DNA of 64,000 nt from NCBI GenBank assembly GCA_016946835.1, contig JACVTC010000223.1, forward strand, positions 75,001 to 139,000, written 5' to 3'. Every line of letters starts with the position of its first letter. Within the stretch, counting starts at the first letter, position 1. This document shows, one piece after another, positions 51,086 through 63,961 of this stretch. Below the pieces are notes generated by a model. The model made no database searches. It was not told where the DNA came from and was given only the letters and a program-made list of their open reading frames with translations. The DNA is from Neocallimastix lanati (nom. inval.) (lineage: Eukaryota; Neocallimastigomycota; Neocallimastigomycetes; Neocallimastigales; Neocallimastigaceae). The position numbers and the translations under genes were made by a program.

Positions 51086-52934
51086 AGTATTTTTCTAAAT
51101 ACGGATAATTCATTAATATTTACTAATATTTATTATTCTTTTTAAAATTTAAAAATAATTTTTTAAAATTTAATATATTATGCTTTTTATTTACAATTAA
51201 TATTATATTCATATGTCATTGGTATGAATTTTTATTTTAAATATTTCGGTATTGAACTTTATATATTTAGTATATATAAATATATTAATAGAAATAGACA
51301 CATAATATATTAATAAAGGAATAGTCCATATTAATAAAAAATATATAATATATTCATAGTAATAAATTAAAAATATATATATAAATATAAATTTATATAT
51401 ATTTTTTAATTAATAATATTAAATAATAATCAATAATAAAAAAAGGTCATTTTATGAAGAATATGAATATGAATATATGAATATATAAATATATCATTAA
51501 AGAAATAAAATGAATAATAAATTTATTTAAGATACACACTAAATAAAAAATTACAAATAAAAAAAAATATATATATAAAATAATATAATATATTAAAAAA
51601 TAAAATAATAAAATAAAAATAAAAATTAATAAAATAAAATAAAATATCAATTATATTTATAAATTTTTTTATATTTTATATATATATATTTATTTCTTTC
51701 GTTTTTTTGTTTTTATGTTTTTTTTTAAATATTTTTTGATTTATTAATTACATTAATATATAAACCTTATTTTTAATAAATATTTAAATATATTATAATA
51801 CACTATAATTTATAATTAAATTATTTTTATTCATATATTGAAAATTAATTTAAATTTATCAGTTGAAAAACGATCTTTAATGAAAAAAAGAAAAAATAAA
51901 AAAAAAATTTTTTGTGTTAAAGAAAAAGTAAAAGAAAAGTCTTCTATTTATTATTATTATTATTATTTAATTTTACATTAAAGCAACTTTTTAGAAGAAA
52001 TAAAATAAAATTAAAATATAAAAAATAAAAAATAAAAAAAAGAAAATAAGAATATTATATATATATAAATAAATGATAAAGTAATAAAGATAATATACTT
52101 TTTTTATACATTTTTTATTTCTAATAACATTTGAAATTAAACTCTAAAAATATATTGTTATTTGTTGTTCTCCTTTAATTTATTATTGATAATTATAATT
52201 ATTATTATGTGTTTATTACATGATTCTAATTATTATTTATTTATTGTTCAATATATAGTAGTTATTATTTATTATTAATTTTAATGATTATCATTTTTGA
52301 AGGGTCAATCAACAATAAAAAAATAAGCATTTATTAGTAGTAGAAAGACATTTTATTATTTCAAATATTAAATATTTCAATATCAATTATTGAAAATCAT
52401 TTTCATTCTTATTCCGTATAATTATTTTCAAGTGTTTTTTTTTTTATTTTTTTTTTTTGTGTGTACCAATAATCAATGTATATTTTAAATATTTCATAAA
52501 TGTTCTTTTGTATCACCAATTTCTTTTTTATTTTTTATATAAAATATATATATATATACATATTCCCATATAGCATATATATTATTAAAACAACATCCAA
52601 GAATTATTATTATTAATATAAATAATAAATAATTATTATTATTTATTATTTATATTCTAACTATTTAATTATTTATTATCCATATATAAATAAAAAATTT
52701 AATTTAGTTTGAAAAAGGAAGCATGTTAAGTAATAATGAATTATATATTTACTTATTATGTATAGAATTATATGTTTAATATATTACTAATATATAGGAA
52801 TTGATTATTTAATTCTATTATATTTTTATTGATATTTTCTTATTAATTTAAATTATAAATTTATTATTATATAAAATAAAATAAAATAAAATAGTTTAGA
52901 AGAAAAAACGGCTATTATTAAAATTATTATTTAT
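51086..52934. other. AT-rich intergenic stretch
   Basis: No gene signal on either strand. Apparent open frames come from TATA/TTTA strings. Confidence 0.6.
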
Positions 52935-53398
<464 letters not shown>

Positions 53399-53419
53399 GA
53401 TTAAGAGTCTCAGTACTCT
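53399..53419 (+). promoter_or_regulatory. Primer-binding site, complementary to an internal lysine-tRNA segment
   Basis: GATTAAGAGTCTCAGTACTC directly follows the LTR. Its complement contains GAGACTCTTAATC, which is the anticodon arm of a eukaryotic tRNA-Lys(CUU) (anticodon CTT). It does not match a tRNA 3' CCA end. The same 14 bases occur at 13077 in a second, older copia copy. This fits priming by a tRNA 5' half cut in the anticodon loop, as known for Drosophila copia, which uses initiator-Met tRNA. Confidence 0.7.
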
Positions 53420-53472
53420 ATAATAAATTACAAAGCTTTAAATTTAAAAATCGATTTTAACAAAGTATTAAG

Positions 53473-54636
53473 ATGGCCTATCAATTTAACTTAGCTAAGG
53501 ACCAACGTCTTCGTGGTGTATCCAATTTTGCCACATGGAATTTCCTTATCATAACTGCAGCTAGGAGATATGGAATGGAAGAATTCATTGAAGAAGATGT
53601 TATCTCTCACCTGAAGGATAATAACTATAGACTTAATCCTAATGAAGAATCTAAGACGGTAAAAGCTATCCTGAAGATTATTGAGGAATTACAATTAAAT
53701 CGTGGAGAAAATGTAAACTACAATGAAGTGTTTACTCAAAACCGAAATAGAATCATTGCTAAAGCAGAAGAGAAAGACTCTCAGTTAATGCTTATGGTGA
53801 TTCAAAACGTTGAAGAAAAAATATTAAGGGAAGTTAGTAGAATGAAGAAAACATTCACAATTATGGAAAAACTAACTTCAAAATACGGTGATAAGAATAA
53901 TGACACTGAATACTGGCTCAAGAAATTGCGAAAACTTAAGGCAAATGACCGCAGCCAAATAATGAAGATGGCTGATAGCGTAAATGAAATATTCGGTGAA
54001 ATGGAAGATGCCGGAGTAAATTTGACTGAAAGGGAAAAATTAAAGTACATGTTCAATATTTTACCAAATGACTTTAAAAACATTATAGATGTAACTTTAG
54101 AAACTACCGCCAGACAATTATATGAAAGTATAAAAGATAGAATTTCAGCTAGATCATATCTAGAAAATTGGGAAAATACAATGGATGAACATGATGATCA
54201 TGATGATCCAATGGATATAGATCTAATTGAAAAACGTTATAAAAATAAAAACTATCATAAAGGAAAAGGTTTTGTTAAGAAAATAAACAGAAACAATAAC
54301 AAAACTAACAAAAATTTATATTGTCATATTTGTGAGATAAGAGGACATCTCACAAAAGATTGTAAATACAATATGAAAGCAAGAGAAAACAAAAAAGAAG
54401 GGAGGCAACAATCACTCTACCAGAAAAACCATAAAAATGAAGAAAAAGAATTAAAATCATTTGGTTTAGTGGAAAAAATAACTTCTAAATATGAAGAAAG
54501 TGACAGCGAAAGAGATGATAATTTTGAAGACATCAGACCATTATGTGAACCACATATTAATGATGCTTTGCTAATTGAATCAATAAATGAACCATATAAA
54601 ATTAAACAAAGTGTTATATTCAAAAAAGGCACATAA
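53473..54636 (+). CDS. Copia gag protein with zinc knuckle
   Basis: 387 residues. The N-terminal gag core (LRGVSNFATWNFLIITAARR to about residue 240) forms the virus-like particle. A basic stretch and a CCHC knuckle C284-H-I-C287-x4-H292-x4-C297 bind RNA. After the knuckle only about 85 residues remain, with DSERDDNFEDIRPLCEP, then the frame ends at 54636. Copia polyproteins normally continue here into protease with a D-S/T-G-A site. That motif is absent. In the related relic at 28729-30485 the sequence after EIRPL continues for about 290 bases through TFDTECSEHG before reaching the VLY-like motif; here the same distance is about 67 bases. So about 220-230 bases seem deleted, and the pol frame is +1 relative to gag. 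The start ATG 53473 follows 74 bases after the LTR. Confidence 0.93.
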   Translation: MAYQFNLAKDQRLRGVSNFATWNFLIITAARRYGMEEFIEEDVISHLKDNNYRLNPNEESKTVKAILKIIEELQLNRGENVNYNEVFTQNRNRIIAKAEEKDSQLMLMVIQNVEEKILREVSRMKKTFTIMEKLTSKYGDKNNDTEYWLKKLRKLKANDRSQIMKMADSVNEIFGEMEDAGVNLTEREKLKYMFNILPNDFKNIIDVTLETTARQLYESIKDRISARSYLENWENTMDEHDDHDDPMDIDLIEKRYKNKNYHKGKGFVKKINRNNNKTNKNLYCHICEIRGHLTKDCKYNMKARENKKEGRQQSLYQKNHKNEEKELKSFGLVEKITSKYEESDSERDDNFEDIRPLCEPHINDALLIESINEPYKIKQSVIFKKGT

Positions 54637-57600
54637 AAACTTGATAAGTGCCATCGAATTCGCAAAAATAGGTATAACATCCGTTATTGAGCCAATAAGT
54701 CAAGAAAAAGTAAAATTGACTATATCTGACTGTGATAAAAATGTTATCGGAACGTTTCTATCAACTGATTTTAATCAATTTAAAATAAACACAAAAAGTA
54801 TAATAAATAATCAAAATATTTTATCATTAGATGATTTAGGGCAAAACAGTCTAGAAATATGGCACAGAAGAATGGGCCATCAATATATAAGAAATATTTC
54901 TAAACATTTAGAACTACACGAGATCAAGATCCCAAAATGTAAAGAATGTAAAGTAGTAAAAATGAAGCATTCCCCACATAATGGGAACAATCCTAAATCA
55001 AACAAGATACTTGAAGTTATACACTCTGACATTTCGGGGCCATATAACAGTTCTATTAATGACAAAAAATATTTTATAACTTTCTTGGACGAATATTCGT
55101 GGAAAGTTTGGCTCTTCACTTTAAAATCTAAAGCTGAAGCGCCAGACATTATAATCGATTTTCTAAAATACCTTAACAATCAATTTGATAATTATAAAGT
55201 TAAAATATTTAAAACAGATGGTGATAAAGAATATAAAAATAAGAAAATAAGAAGATACTGTAAAGATAATGGAATTGAAAAATCATTCTCTCCACCATAT
55301 TGTCCAGAAAATAATGGAAAAGCCGAAAGGATAAATCAAACAATAAAAAACACAGCTAAAACTTTATTATTTTGGGCAAAATTATCTGAAAATTTCTGGG
55401 AATATGCAGTAAGACATGCGGCTTATTTGTATAATATGATTCCTCATGAAGGAAATAATAATTTAATACCTGATGAAGTCATATCAGGAAAAAGTATTTC
55501 TTTAAAACACTTAAGAACTTTTGGATGTAAATGTTATTATATTGATAATATGGAAAACAAATCCAATTTCACTCCAAAAGCAAAGGAAGGAATATTTCTT
55601 GGTTTCAGCAAGAAAAATTACTCATATAGGATTATGGACATAAAAAACAAAAGAATACACCATGTCAGAGAAGTAGAATGTTTAGAGGAATGTCCAGCAA
55701 ACTATATATATGAGAAAGAAGGATTTGTGGACCCATATTTCTCTTTTACAAAAATTGATAATAATATAGTAAATAATAATAATAATGAAAATAATCATAT
55801 TATAAATGAAAATATAATTAATAATATAGAAAACATAAATAATGTTCTAAACAATGAAAATAATAATTTAAATGAAAACAATAATAATATTGATTTAAAT
55901 AACATTATTGTAAACGATAATTTAAACAATATGAACATGGATAACGAGGATAATAAAATAGAAGCAGAAAATAATTTACATGATAATAACACGAAAATAA
56001 TTATTAATATTTTAGATAATATGAATAATAATAAAAATATAGATAAAGGTAAAGAAAATATGGTTTATAATATTAACAACGACGATATAATTAATTTAAA
56101 CAATAAAAATAACAAAATTAAAACCATAACCTTAGAAAAGGACACAAAAACAAATAAACTATTGGATTTTAATAAAACAAATAACACACATAACAATAAA
56201 CACAATATTACTTTAGAACAAAATAATTTATACGCAAAAAATAATATTAATTCAAATGTAATTTCTGAAGTAAATAATGAAATTTCAACTAATGTAAAAC
56301 ATAGTAACAATAATATAGTTCGTTTAAATAAAAATTATAATAAACAAAATACTAACACAGTACTAGAAAACCAAAATATACTTCAAAAGGTCAATAACAA
56401 TTCTTTAAATAATAATAATAATGATTTTATATTTACCAATATCCATGTAAACAATAAAAATAATTTGAATCATTCATTAAAAAACGTGGTAAATAATTCT
56501 TACATTGAAAAAGGTGAATGCAGTTATTCTTATAAAAATAAACATAATTGGGCAGAAAAAGGAAAAGATGCTGAAAATTCTTCAATTACCCATAAGGAAT
56601 ATAGTAAAAAATCCTGTAAAAATGATATCGTTTTACCGACTCTGATTAATACTGTTAACTCAAATATAAATGATTCCAAGCCAACCGAAAATTCCCCTGC
56701 CAGTACTCCTGTAAAAACGCTTAAAGAAAATATTGATATTTCTAAATTTAAAAATGAAAAAAATTTTAATAATAAAAATTATTCAAAAAATGAAGAAAAT
56801 TTTAATTTACAACCATTGGATAATGGTAAAATAATTAAATCTTATAATTTAAATTCAGACCCAATAATGACGAAGAATAATAATATTATGAATAATAATT
56901 CCACTAAATTAAAATCTTTTAATACATCACGTGAATCTACAACATTTATTAATAAAGATAATAAGTTACATAAAATTAATGATAACAGTAATAAATCTAT
57001 GAAACTTAAAAATTTTTCAAAAATTAATCAAAAATTTATTAATAAAATTTTTTTTCAAAATGTCAATAATAAAAATATAATTAATGATAATAATAAAATC
57101 AATACATCTGTAACAAATGATACTTTTGATAAAACATTTAAACTTTCCCTTAATAAATCTTTAAATAATGAAGATTCTGTCACTAAAAATATTAAAGATG
57201 ACAATTTTAATAATAATATTATTGCTACTAATGATATCTCTCGGCCTAAATATGATGTTTCCAATAATGAAAAAATGGTTTTTACAATTTACTCTGATAC
57301 ACCTAATAGTTTTAATGAAGCTATTAATTGTCCTAATAAAAATTACTGGTATAAAGCTATACAAGATGAACTTAATAATTTATACAATAATAATGTTATG
57401 TCCATCGTTAATTACATTCCTAAAAACAAAAATCTTATTTCGACAAAATGGGTTTTTGCTACCAAAAAAGACTCTAATAATAATATTGTTAGATTTAAAG
57501 CTCGCCTAGTTGCTAGAGGTTTTAAACAACGTAGAGGTATTGATTATGAACTTACTTATTCTCCTACCTTAAACATTGATGGATTAAAGCTTATTATCGC

Positions 57601-58849
57601 TTTAGCAGCTAAGTTTAATTGGAATATCTACCAATTAGATATTAAAGCTGCGTATCTCAACGCTCCATTAGATACTGATATTTACACTACTATTCCACTA
57701 GGTGATACTAACTTTGGGCGGGGATTCTGGAAACTCAATAAAGCACTATACGGATTAAAACAATCCGGTAGGCAATGGAACCAAACGATTACAAAATTTT
57801 TAAATAAAAATGGATTTAAACAAATAAAATCTGAAAAGTGTATATTTAAATATTCAAAGAATAATAAAACCAAATGCATCATAGGTTTATATGTAGACGA
57901 TATGATCATAACTGGTGAAGACAAAGAAATACAAAATATAATTACAAAAATTAAAGAAAAATTTAAAATATCAAATTGTGGACCAGCCGAATTCATACTT
58001 GGCATAAAAATTGAAAAACAAAAGAATAAATATATTATATCACAAAATAGTTTTATAAATAATATATTAGACAAATTTAATATAAAAGAAATGAGAAAAA
58101 GAAAAACACCATGCACAGGAGACAACACTATCTCTGAAAATAATAAACCTTTCAATAAAACAATCTACAAGAGTGCTATAGGTTCCTTAATATATCTATC
58201 AAAATGCACAAGGCCAGATATCGCATTCTCCGTGAACAAGGCTGCCAGAAAATCAGAAAAACCCACAATATCAGACTGGAATAAAATAACAAATATTTTC
58301 AGATATATAAATAGTACTAAAGATTATAAAATTGTATATGATGGACAAGGGGAAATAATAGCATACACTGATGCCGATTTTGGAGGTGATCTAAATGACA
58401 GGAAATCTACGTCTGGTGGAATAATACTTATGGGAAACAGTCCCATATGCTGGATTTCTAAAAAACAAACATGTGTAGCTACGTCTACAGCAGAAGCAGA
58501 ATACATTAGCACATCCGAAAATATTAAAAAAATTCTATGGATCAGAAATATTTTAAAAGAATTAATAAATTATAATAAAACAATTACCATTTTCACAGAT
58601 AATTTAGCAAGTAAAATAACTATTGAAAATGGTGAAATCAATACAAAGTTAAAACACATAGATATTAGATTTCATTTTAATAGAGATAATATAGTAAAAA
58701 GGAAAGTAAAATTAGAATACAAAGATACAAAAGAAATGTTAGCTGACGCTCTCACTAAAGATGTTAATGGTACAAAAATGAGTATATTTGCAAATAAGAT
58801 TTTTAATATTAAAAAATCTAATTTGAGGGGGAGTGTTAACGTATGTTAA
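54587..58849 (+). CDS. Copia pol: integrase, reverse transcriptase, RNase H
   Basis: 1420 codons, in the +1 frame relative to gag, overlapping it by 50 bases. It begins just before VLYSKKAHKNLIS, normally the end of the protease-to-integrase link, so its first ATG is probably not a natural start. Integrase zinc site HRRMGH...CKEC (about 91-120); catalytic D-D-E at HSD (about 146), KTDGDKEY (about 210) and NGKAERIN (about 246). A spacer of roughly 500 residues (about 393-900) is extremely Asn-rich. RT spans about 937-1150 with KARLVARGFKQRRGIDY, LDIKAAYLNAPLD, LYGLKQSGRQW and the YVDDM active site (about 1101). RNase H has YTDADFGG, STAEAEYIST, TDNLASK and MLADALTK. All catalytic residues are intact. 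The frame runs through the purine tract and stops 16 bases into the 3' LTR. Enzymes could work in trans if the protein is made. Confidence 0.94.
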   Translation: MNHIKLNKVLYSKKAHKNLISAIEFAKIGITSVIEPISQEKVKLTISDCDKNVIGTFLSTDFNQFKINTKSIINNQNILSLDDLGQNSLEIWHRRMGHQYIRNISKHLELHEIKIPKCKECKVVKMKHSPHNGNNPKSNKILEVIHSDISGPYNSSINDKKYFITFLDEYSWKVWLFTLKSKAEAPDIIIDFLKYLNNQFDNYKVKIFKTDGDKEYKNKKIRRYCKDNGIEKSFSPPYCPENNGKAERINQTIKNTAKTLLFWAKLSENFWEYAVRHAAYLYNMIPHEGNNNLIPDEVISGKSISLKHLRTFGCKCYYIDNMENKSNFTPKAKEGIFLGFSKKNYSYRIMDIKNKRIHHVREVECLEECPANYIYEKEGFVDPYFSFTKIDNNIVNNNNNENNHIINENIINNIENINNVLNNENNNLNENNNNIDLNNIIVNDNLNNMNMDNEDNKIEAENNLHDNNTKIIINILDNMNNNKNIDKGKENMVYNINNDDIINLNNKNNKIKTITLEKDTKTNKLLDFNKTNNTHNNKHNITLEQNNLYAKNNINSNVISEVNNEISTNVKHSNNNIVRLNKNYNKQNTNTVLENQNILQKVNNNSLNNNNNDFIFTNIHVNNKNNLNHSLKNVVNNSYIEKGECSYSYKNKHNWAEKGKDAENSSITHKEYSKKSCKNDIVLPTLINTVNSNINDSKPTENSPASTPVKTLKENIDISKFKNEKNFNNKNYSKNEENFNLQPLDNGKIIKSYNLNSDPIMTKNNNIMNNNSTKLKSFNTSRESTTFINKDNKLHKINDNSNKSMKLKNFSKINQKFINKIFFQNVNNKNIINDNNKINTSVTNDTFDKTFKLSLNKSLNNEDSVTKNIKDDNFNNNIIATNDISRPKYDVSNNEKMVFTIYSDTPNSFNEAINCPNKNYWYKAIQDELNNLYNNNVMSIVNYIPKNKNLISTKWVFATKKDSNNNIVRFKARLVARGFKQRRGIDYELTYSPTLNIDGLKLIIALAAKFNWNIYQLDIKAAYLNAPLDTDIYTTIPLGDTNFGRGFWKLNKALYGLKQSGRQWNQTITKFLNKNGFKQIKSEKCIFKYSKNNKTKCIIGLYVDDMIITGEDKEIQNIITKIKEKFKISNCGPAEFILGIKIEKQKNKYIISQNSFINNILDKFNIKEMRKRKTPCTGDNTISENNKPFNKTIYKSAIGSLIYLSKCTRPDIAFSVNKAARKSEKPTISDWNKITNIFRYINSTKDYKIVYDGQGEIIAYTDADFGGDLNDRKSTSGGIILMGNSPICWISKKQTCVATSTAEAEYISTSENIKKILWIRNILKELINYNKTITIFTDNLASKITIENGEINTKLKHIDIRFHFNRDNIVKRKVKLEYKDTKEMLADALTKDVNGTKMSIFANKIFNIKKSNLRGSVNVC
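58823..58833 (+). promoter_or_regulatory. Polypurine tract
   Basis: TTTGAGGGGGAG lies immediately before the 3' LTR. It is the expected plus-strand DNA primer site. The minus-strand relic has TTTGAGAGGAGAA at the equivalent place. Confidence 0.88.
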
Positions 58850-59080
58850 TTTTATTAATATAAAGTTATAGTCTAGCTTAAGTTTAATAAAATATTAAAT
58901 TAAATTATATTAAATATATTGTAATTACAAATTAAAATATAAATTAGTATGTATCTAGAACAAGCCACAATTAAATATAAAAACATGTAATTTTATCTGT
59001 ACTTTAAATCTTTGTTAACCATTTATATAACACTTGCGTTATATATCTAATTATTAATAAATAAATATTAAACAATAATA
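58834..59080 (+). repeat. 3' LTR (247 bp)
   Basis: Same sequence as 53152-53398. The pol stop codon lies 16 bases inside it. Confidence 0.95.
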
Positions 59081-59280
<200 letters not shown>

Positions 59281-59677
59281 ATTATTATTATTTTTATATT
59301 TATTATTTTAATATTTGATATATTATTAATCTTTTTTTATATCCTTCAATTCTTTTTTTTTTTTTTTTATCTTATTTAAATATACAAAATAAAAATAATA
59401 CAAATAAAAAATAAAAAAAAAAAAAAAAAGTGATATATATATAGAAATATATATATTAAAAGTAAAATAGAATAAAAAATAAAAGATATTAAAAAAACTG
59501 TAAAAAAAAATAATAATAATAAAAATAGAATAATTTTAAAAAGATAAAATAATAATAAAACTTAAATATTTGTATTAAATTTATATAAATAATAGAATAA
59601 TTATTTCAAAATTTAATAATTCAAATTTTTATAAATAAGTTACTGTAAAAACAAAAAAAAAGAAAATAATAATAATA

Positions 59678-59708
<31 letters not shown>

Positions 59709-59895
59709 GTAGTAGTAGTAGTAGTAGTAAAAAAGCACACAAAAAAAAATAAATGAATGAAAAATAAAAATAATAATATAAAATAAACAGTAAAAAAAAT
59801 AAAAATAGAAAAGAGGACTCTTAAACTTCATAAATACTATTAATATATATTATAATATTATCATCTTTTTTTTCATTTTGGGAGGGAAGATACTT

Positions 59896-59946
<51 letters not shown>

Positions 59947-60936
59947 CTTTTTGTCAAATTTTATAAATCTTTAACAAATAAATACTGAATCTAGTTTTTC
60001 ATTTAACGAACAAAAGCAAATACTAATAAAGAAATAAATAATTCTCTTTTAAAAATTATATTTTTTTATTAACTGTTAGTTTTTCTTTTTTTTTTCTTTT
60101 TTTTTTCTTTTTTTTTTTTTTTGTGAACAATGAAATAATTTTAATCCAACTTATTTTTTATTATCTTAATATGAAAGTAATATGTTGAATAAAAAAGTTT
60201 TATTTTTGAAATAATTTATGATAAGTAATAAATATTAATATATTATATAAATTTATATGAATTATGAATTTTATATACATATAATTATTAAATGTTGAAA
60301 TATATCATCAATTTTTCCATTTTCATTTTTAAATAATTTCAAATTTAAGTTTCAAAAAGATATAAATATTTTTAAAAAAAAAAAAATAAAAAATAAAAAA
60401 TAAAATAAAATAAACTTATATCAATATTCATTAATTTTAATTACAAAGGATCGAATAATAATTATCATAATAGATGTGTTTAAAAAATATTGAGATATAT
60501 ATTAATAAAATAAAATAATATATATAATAAATAAAAATGTAAAACAAAATTAAAAAAAAAAATAAGTAATCATTATTAATAAATATATTATTTTAATATT
60601 TTATTATATATTGTTTTATATATAAATATTTAGATTTCTATTTTTTTAAAAAGAAAAAAAAAAAAAATTGGCAGCAATATATATTTAGAATTTTAACTAT
60701 AACACTTATAATACTACAGCTTATTTATTTAAATTATATCTTTCAGTAACATACCTATTGTTTTATATTTTTATTTTTATTTTCTTTTTTTTTTTTTTTT
60801 TTGTTGTTGTTGTTATTAAGATACGAACTCAGATTACATACCAAATATATATATATATATAAATAAAAATAAAGATAAATTGAAAATCCATATTCTTTTT
60901 ATTTCATAATAAAGTAATACAATTATTTGATACAAC
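59281..60936. other. AT-rich intergenic stretch
   Basis: Holds (AAT)n with a short AGT run (59705-59729), a T-run next to a long A-run (59889-59943, GATACT...AGTAC hairpin) and T-rich C-interrupted tracts (60084-60122). No gene. The right end is the 5' flank of the NT-C2 gene. Confidence 0.6.
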
Positions 60937-61723
60937 ATGAATATTTCAAATTTTTTCGTACCAAAATCAAGAAAAGTTATTTTTAAAGCAATATTCACAA
61001 TACATGATCTCGTTAATATACCACATATTACAGGACAATATTATACCAAATGGAAGTTAAAATCAGGTGGCTCTTCTCATGGAAAAACTGAAAAGTAAGC
61101 TATCAATATTTTTATATAGACTAAAGCAAAACAAAACAAAAACCAAAGCAAAAAAAAAAGAAAATACATTGACATAAAAATAAAAATAAAATAAAATAGA
61201 AATAAAAACATTTAGGAAATTTTTTAAATAAAATAACATAATTCTATTAATAATAATTTATTGAAATTCCATATTTATTTAAATTTTTATTTGTAACTAT
61301 ATATATATTTAAATTAAAATAATTGTTAATACTTTTTTCAATCAACATAATTATTTGATAAAAAAAATAATAATAATAAAAGGATACCAATTAATGAACA
61401 TGCAGTGTCATGGGAAAAACAATTTGTTATAGATAACATAACAATGATAATAGGAAAGGATGGAGAACTCATGCCTTGTATATTGTCTTTTTTAATTCGT
61501 AAACAAGTAATTATTATATAAAATTAACTGATAATTATAGTAAATAATAGTAATAATAATAATAGAAATAATAATAGAAATAATAATAGTAAATAATAGA
61601 AATAGCAAAAATAATGACAAGAATAATTATGATTATAACGATAAAAATGATAATAATAGAAATAGAAATAGTAATAAATAATAGTAATAATGATAATAAT
61701 AATAAAAAATTAATAATAATAAT

Positions 61724-61754
<31 letters not shown>

Positions 61755-62728
61755 TATTTATCTGGATATTTATATGAATCATTATATAATTATATGTATA
61801 GTTATGAAATTTATAAAATATATATTATATTGATTAATTAAAATATTAATTATTTTTATTTTTATTTTTATTTTTATTTTTATTTTTGTTCTTATTTAAT
61901 TCATAATTTTTATAATAAAAAACAAAATGCAACAGGAAACCAGTATCGGTAAACAACAAGAAAGTATTGGAACTGTAGATATAAATTTGGCTGAATTTGC
62001 TGGTTCAAGAATAAATACAAGAAGATACCTTCTTCAGGATTCAAAAATTAATTCAACAATAAAAGTTAGTATTTATAATATAATATATTATATTATATTA
62101 TTATGATTATTATTATATTAAAATTTTAAATATTATATAGATATCTCTTGAATTAATATATATTAAAGGAGAGCATGTATTCAAAGCGTAAATATTATTT
62201 TAAATACTATTTATAATTATGGTATTAATATTAATAATAAAATTGATATTAATTTAAAAAAAATTTTCTTTTTTTTTTTTTAATGTAAACACAATTCTAT
62301 TACTTAAAAAAGTCCTTCATCTAAAAGTGAGGATGAAATTACAAATATATTCCAACCACAAGAATTAACCAATAATATTGCCACCCCAAGACAAAATCAA
62401 TCCAATATTAATGTAATGATTGTTTAAATTTATATATATTTATTTTTTAATATAAATTTTATAATTTAATCTCTGAAATAATAAAAAATAATTAAAATTT
62501 ATTATTCTATAATTTTTATTTTATTTATATAATAAAAAATATTATAAAATTAATAAAATAACAAATATAATTATTATAACAATTTAAATCAAATCGTAAA
62601 TGTTATATAATAATAATTTATAGTATCAATTTATGTCATTAAATCATAATATTATATCTAAAGAAGGAGAATCTGCAACAAAGGTTATAGATGAATTATT
62701 TGCTTCTAATACTATGATAAATGAATAA
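60937..62728 (+). CDS. NT-C2 domain protein (EEIG1/EHBP1 N-terminal C2 type)
   Basis: Six exons: 60937-61094, 61383-61506, 61936-62064, 62141-62187, 62313-62412 and 62624-62728. Total 663 nt, 220 residues, GT..AG introns, exact phase. Residues about 12-150 match the NT-C2 fold: KVIFKAIFTIHDLVNIPHIT, YYTKWKLKSGG, INEHAVSWEKQFVIDNITM, then IGTVDINLAEFAGSRINTRR, YLLQDSKINSTIKISLELIY, IKGEHVF. The DINLAEFAG and RRYLLQDSKINSTIK blocks are diagnostic. This C2 variant binds lipids or partner proteins in membrane-trafficking and actin-linked proteins such as EHBP1 and EEIG1. The C-terminal 70 residues are polar with no further domain. It could be a short adaptor; the 3' end rests on a stop soon after ASNTMINE. 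No single exon exceeds 160 bases. Confidence 0.88.
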
Positions 62729-62745
62729 TAATCTAATCAAAATAC

Positions 62746-62781
<36 letters not shown>

Positions 62782-63260
62782 AATAAAAATTTAATAGAAA
62801 TTATAAAAATAGTAATAATAGTAATAAAATAAGAAAAATTAATTAAAAATTTTATTTAAAATGATTTCATTATTAGCTTTTTTTTAATATGAACTTATAT
62901 ATTTTATATATATAATAATCTATCATTAATATAAAACGTGTTAAAAAAAAATAATAATAATAATATATATATTAAAAATAATCATTTTGTTTTGAAATCA
63001 AATATATATGAAAAAAGAAGAAAAAATCGGTTAATTTAAATAGATATCTTTCAATAATTATATTCTTTTAAAACTTCTTTATAGAAATATATATATATCT
63101 TTTTTTCAATTACATAGAATATTACAGAAAAAAAAAAAAAAAAAAAAAAAAAACTTTATAAGAATATGCTTATAATTTTTTTTTGTTTTTTTGTTTTTTT
63201 GTTTTTTTAGTTTTAAAAGTGATTTTTTTTACATCTTCATTAAACTCTATTATTAAAAGC

Positions 63261-63291
<31 letters not shown>

Positions 63292-63847
63292 TTATTATAA
63301 AAAAAAAAAAATAATTAATGATAAATAAATAATGTAAAAAAATAATTTATTATAATTTATATATTTATATTCCTTTTTTTTTTTTCTCAAAGAAATAATT
63401 AGTATAGTACAATATAATAAAAAAAAAATAATAAAAATAAAAATATAAAGTTAATAAACTTACTGTATATTATATAATAAGTAATAATTATAAATAAAAT
63501 AAAATAAAATATATTATATATATATCATATAAATCATTAATCATTGTTCCATAAATATATTTATTTTAGAGGTGAATGATCCATTTATCTTAAAAAAAAA
63601 AAAAAAAAAATGAAAATATTATAAATTAATATTTGAATAAATTTTTGTAAAATTTTGTATTTAAAAAAATAAAATTAAAATTACAAAATAAAAATATCAT
63701 CCCTCCACCTACTTTTTATATTTGTTTTTTTTTTTTTGTTTTTTGTTTTGTTTTGTTTTTTAATGAAATAAATTATTTATAAAAATGAATTTTTTCTTTT
63801 TATTTATTTATTAATTAAATATAAAAAACTTATATTTAATATAAAAA
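62729..63847. other. AT-rich intergenic stretch
   Basis: Poly-A runs (62751-62779, 63129-63152, 63266-63290), TTTTTTG repeats at about 63181-63209 and GTTTT repeats at about 63738-63760. No gene seen. Confidence 0.6.
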
Positions 63848-63924
63848 ATGGTTAAGTATTTTTTTAAATATATATACATATATAAAATATATATAAAATA
63901 TTAACTAGAAAATAATGAAAAAAT

Positions 63925-63961
<37 letters not shown>

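Noticed and set aside
54587-54636. Programmed +1 frameshift between gag and pol
   Set aside because: The related relic keeps gag, protease and the following region in one frame, the overlap falls exactly where the protease is missing, and no obvious slippery Ty1-type heptamer is seen. Deletion explains it better, though frameshifting is not excluded.
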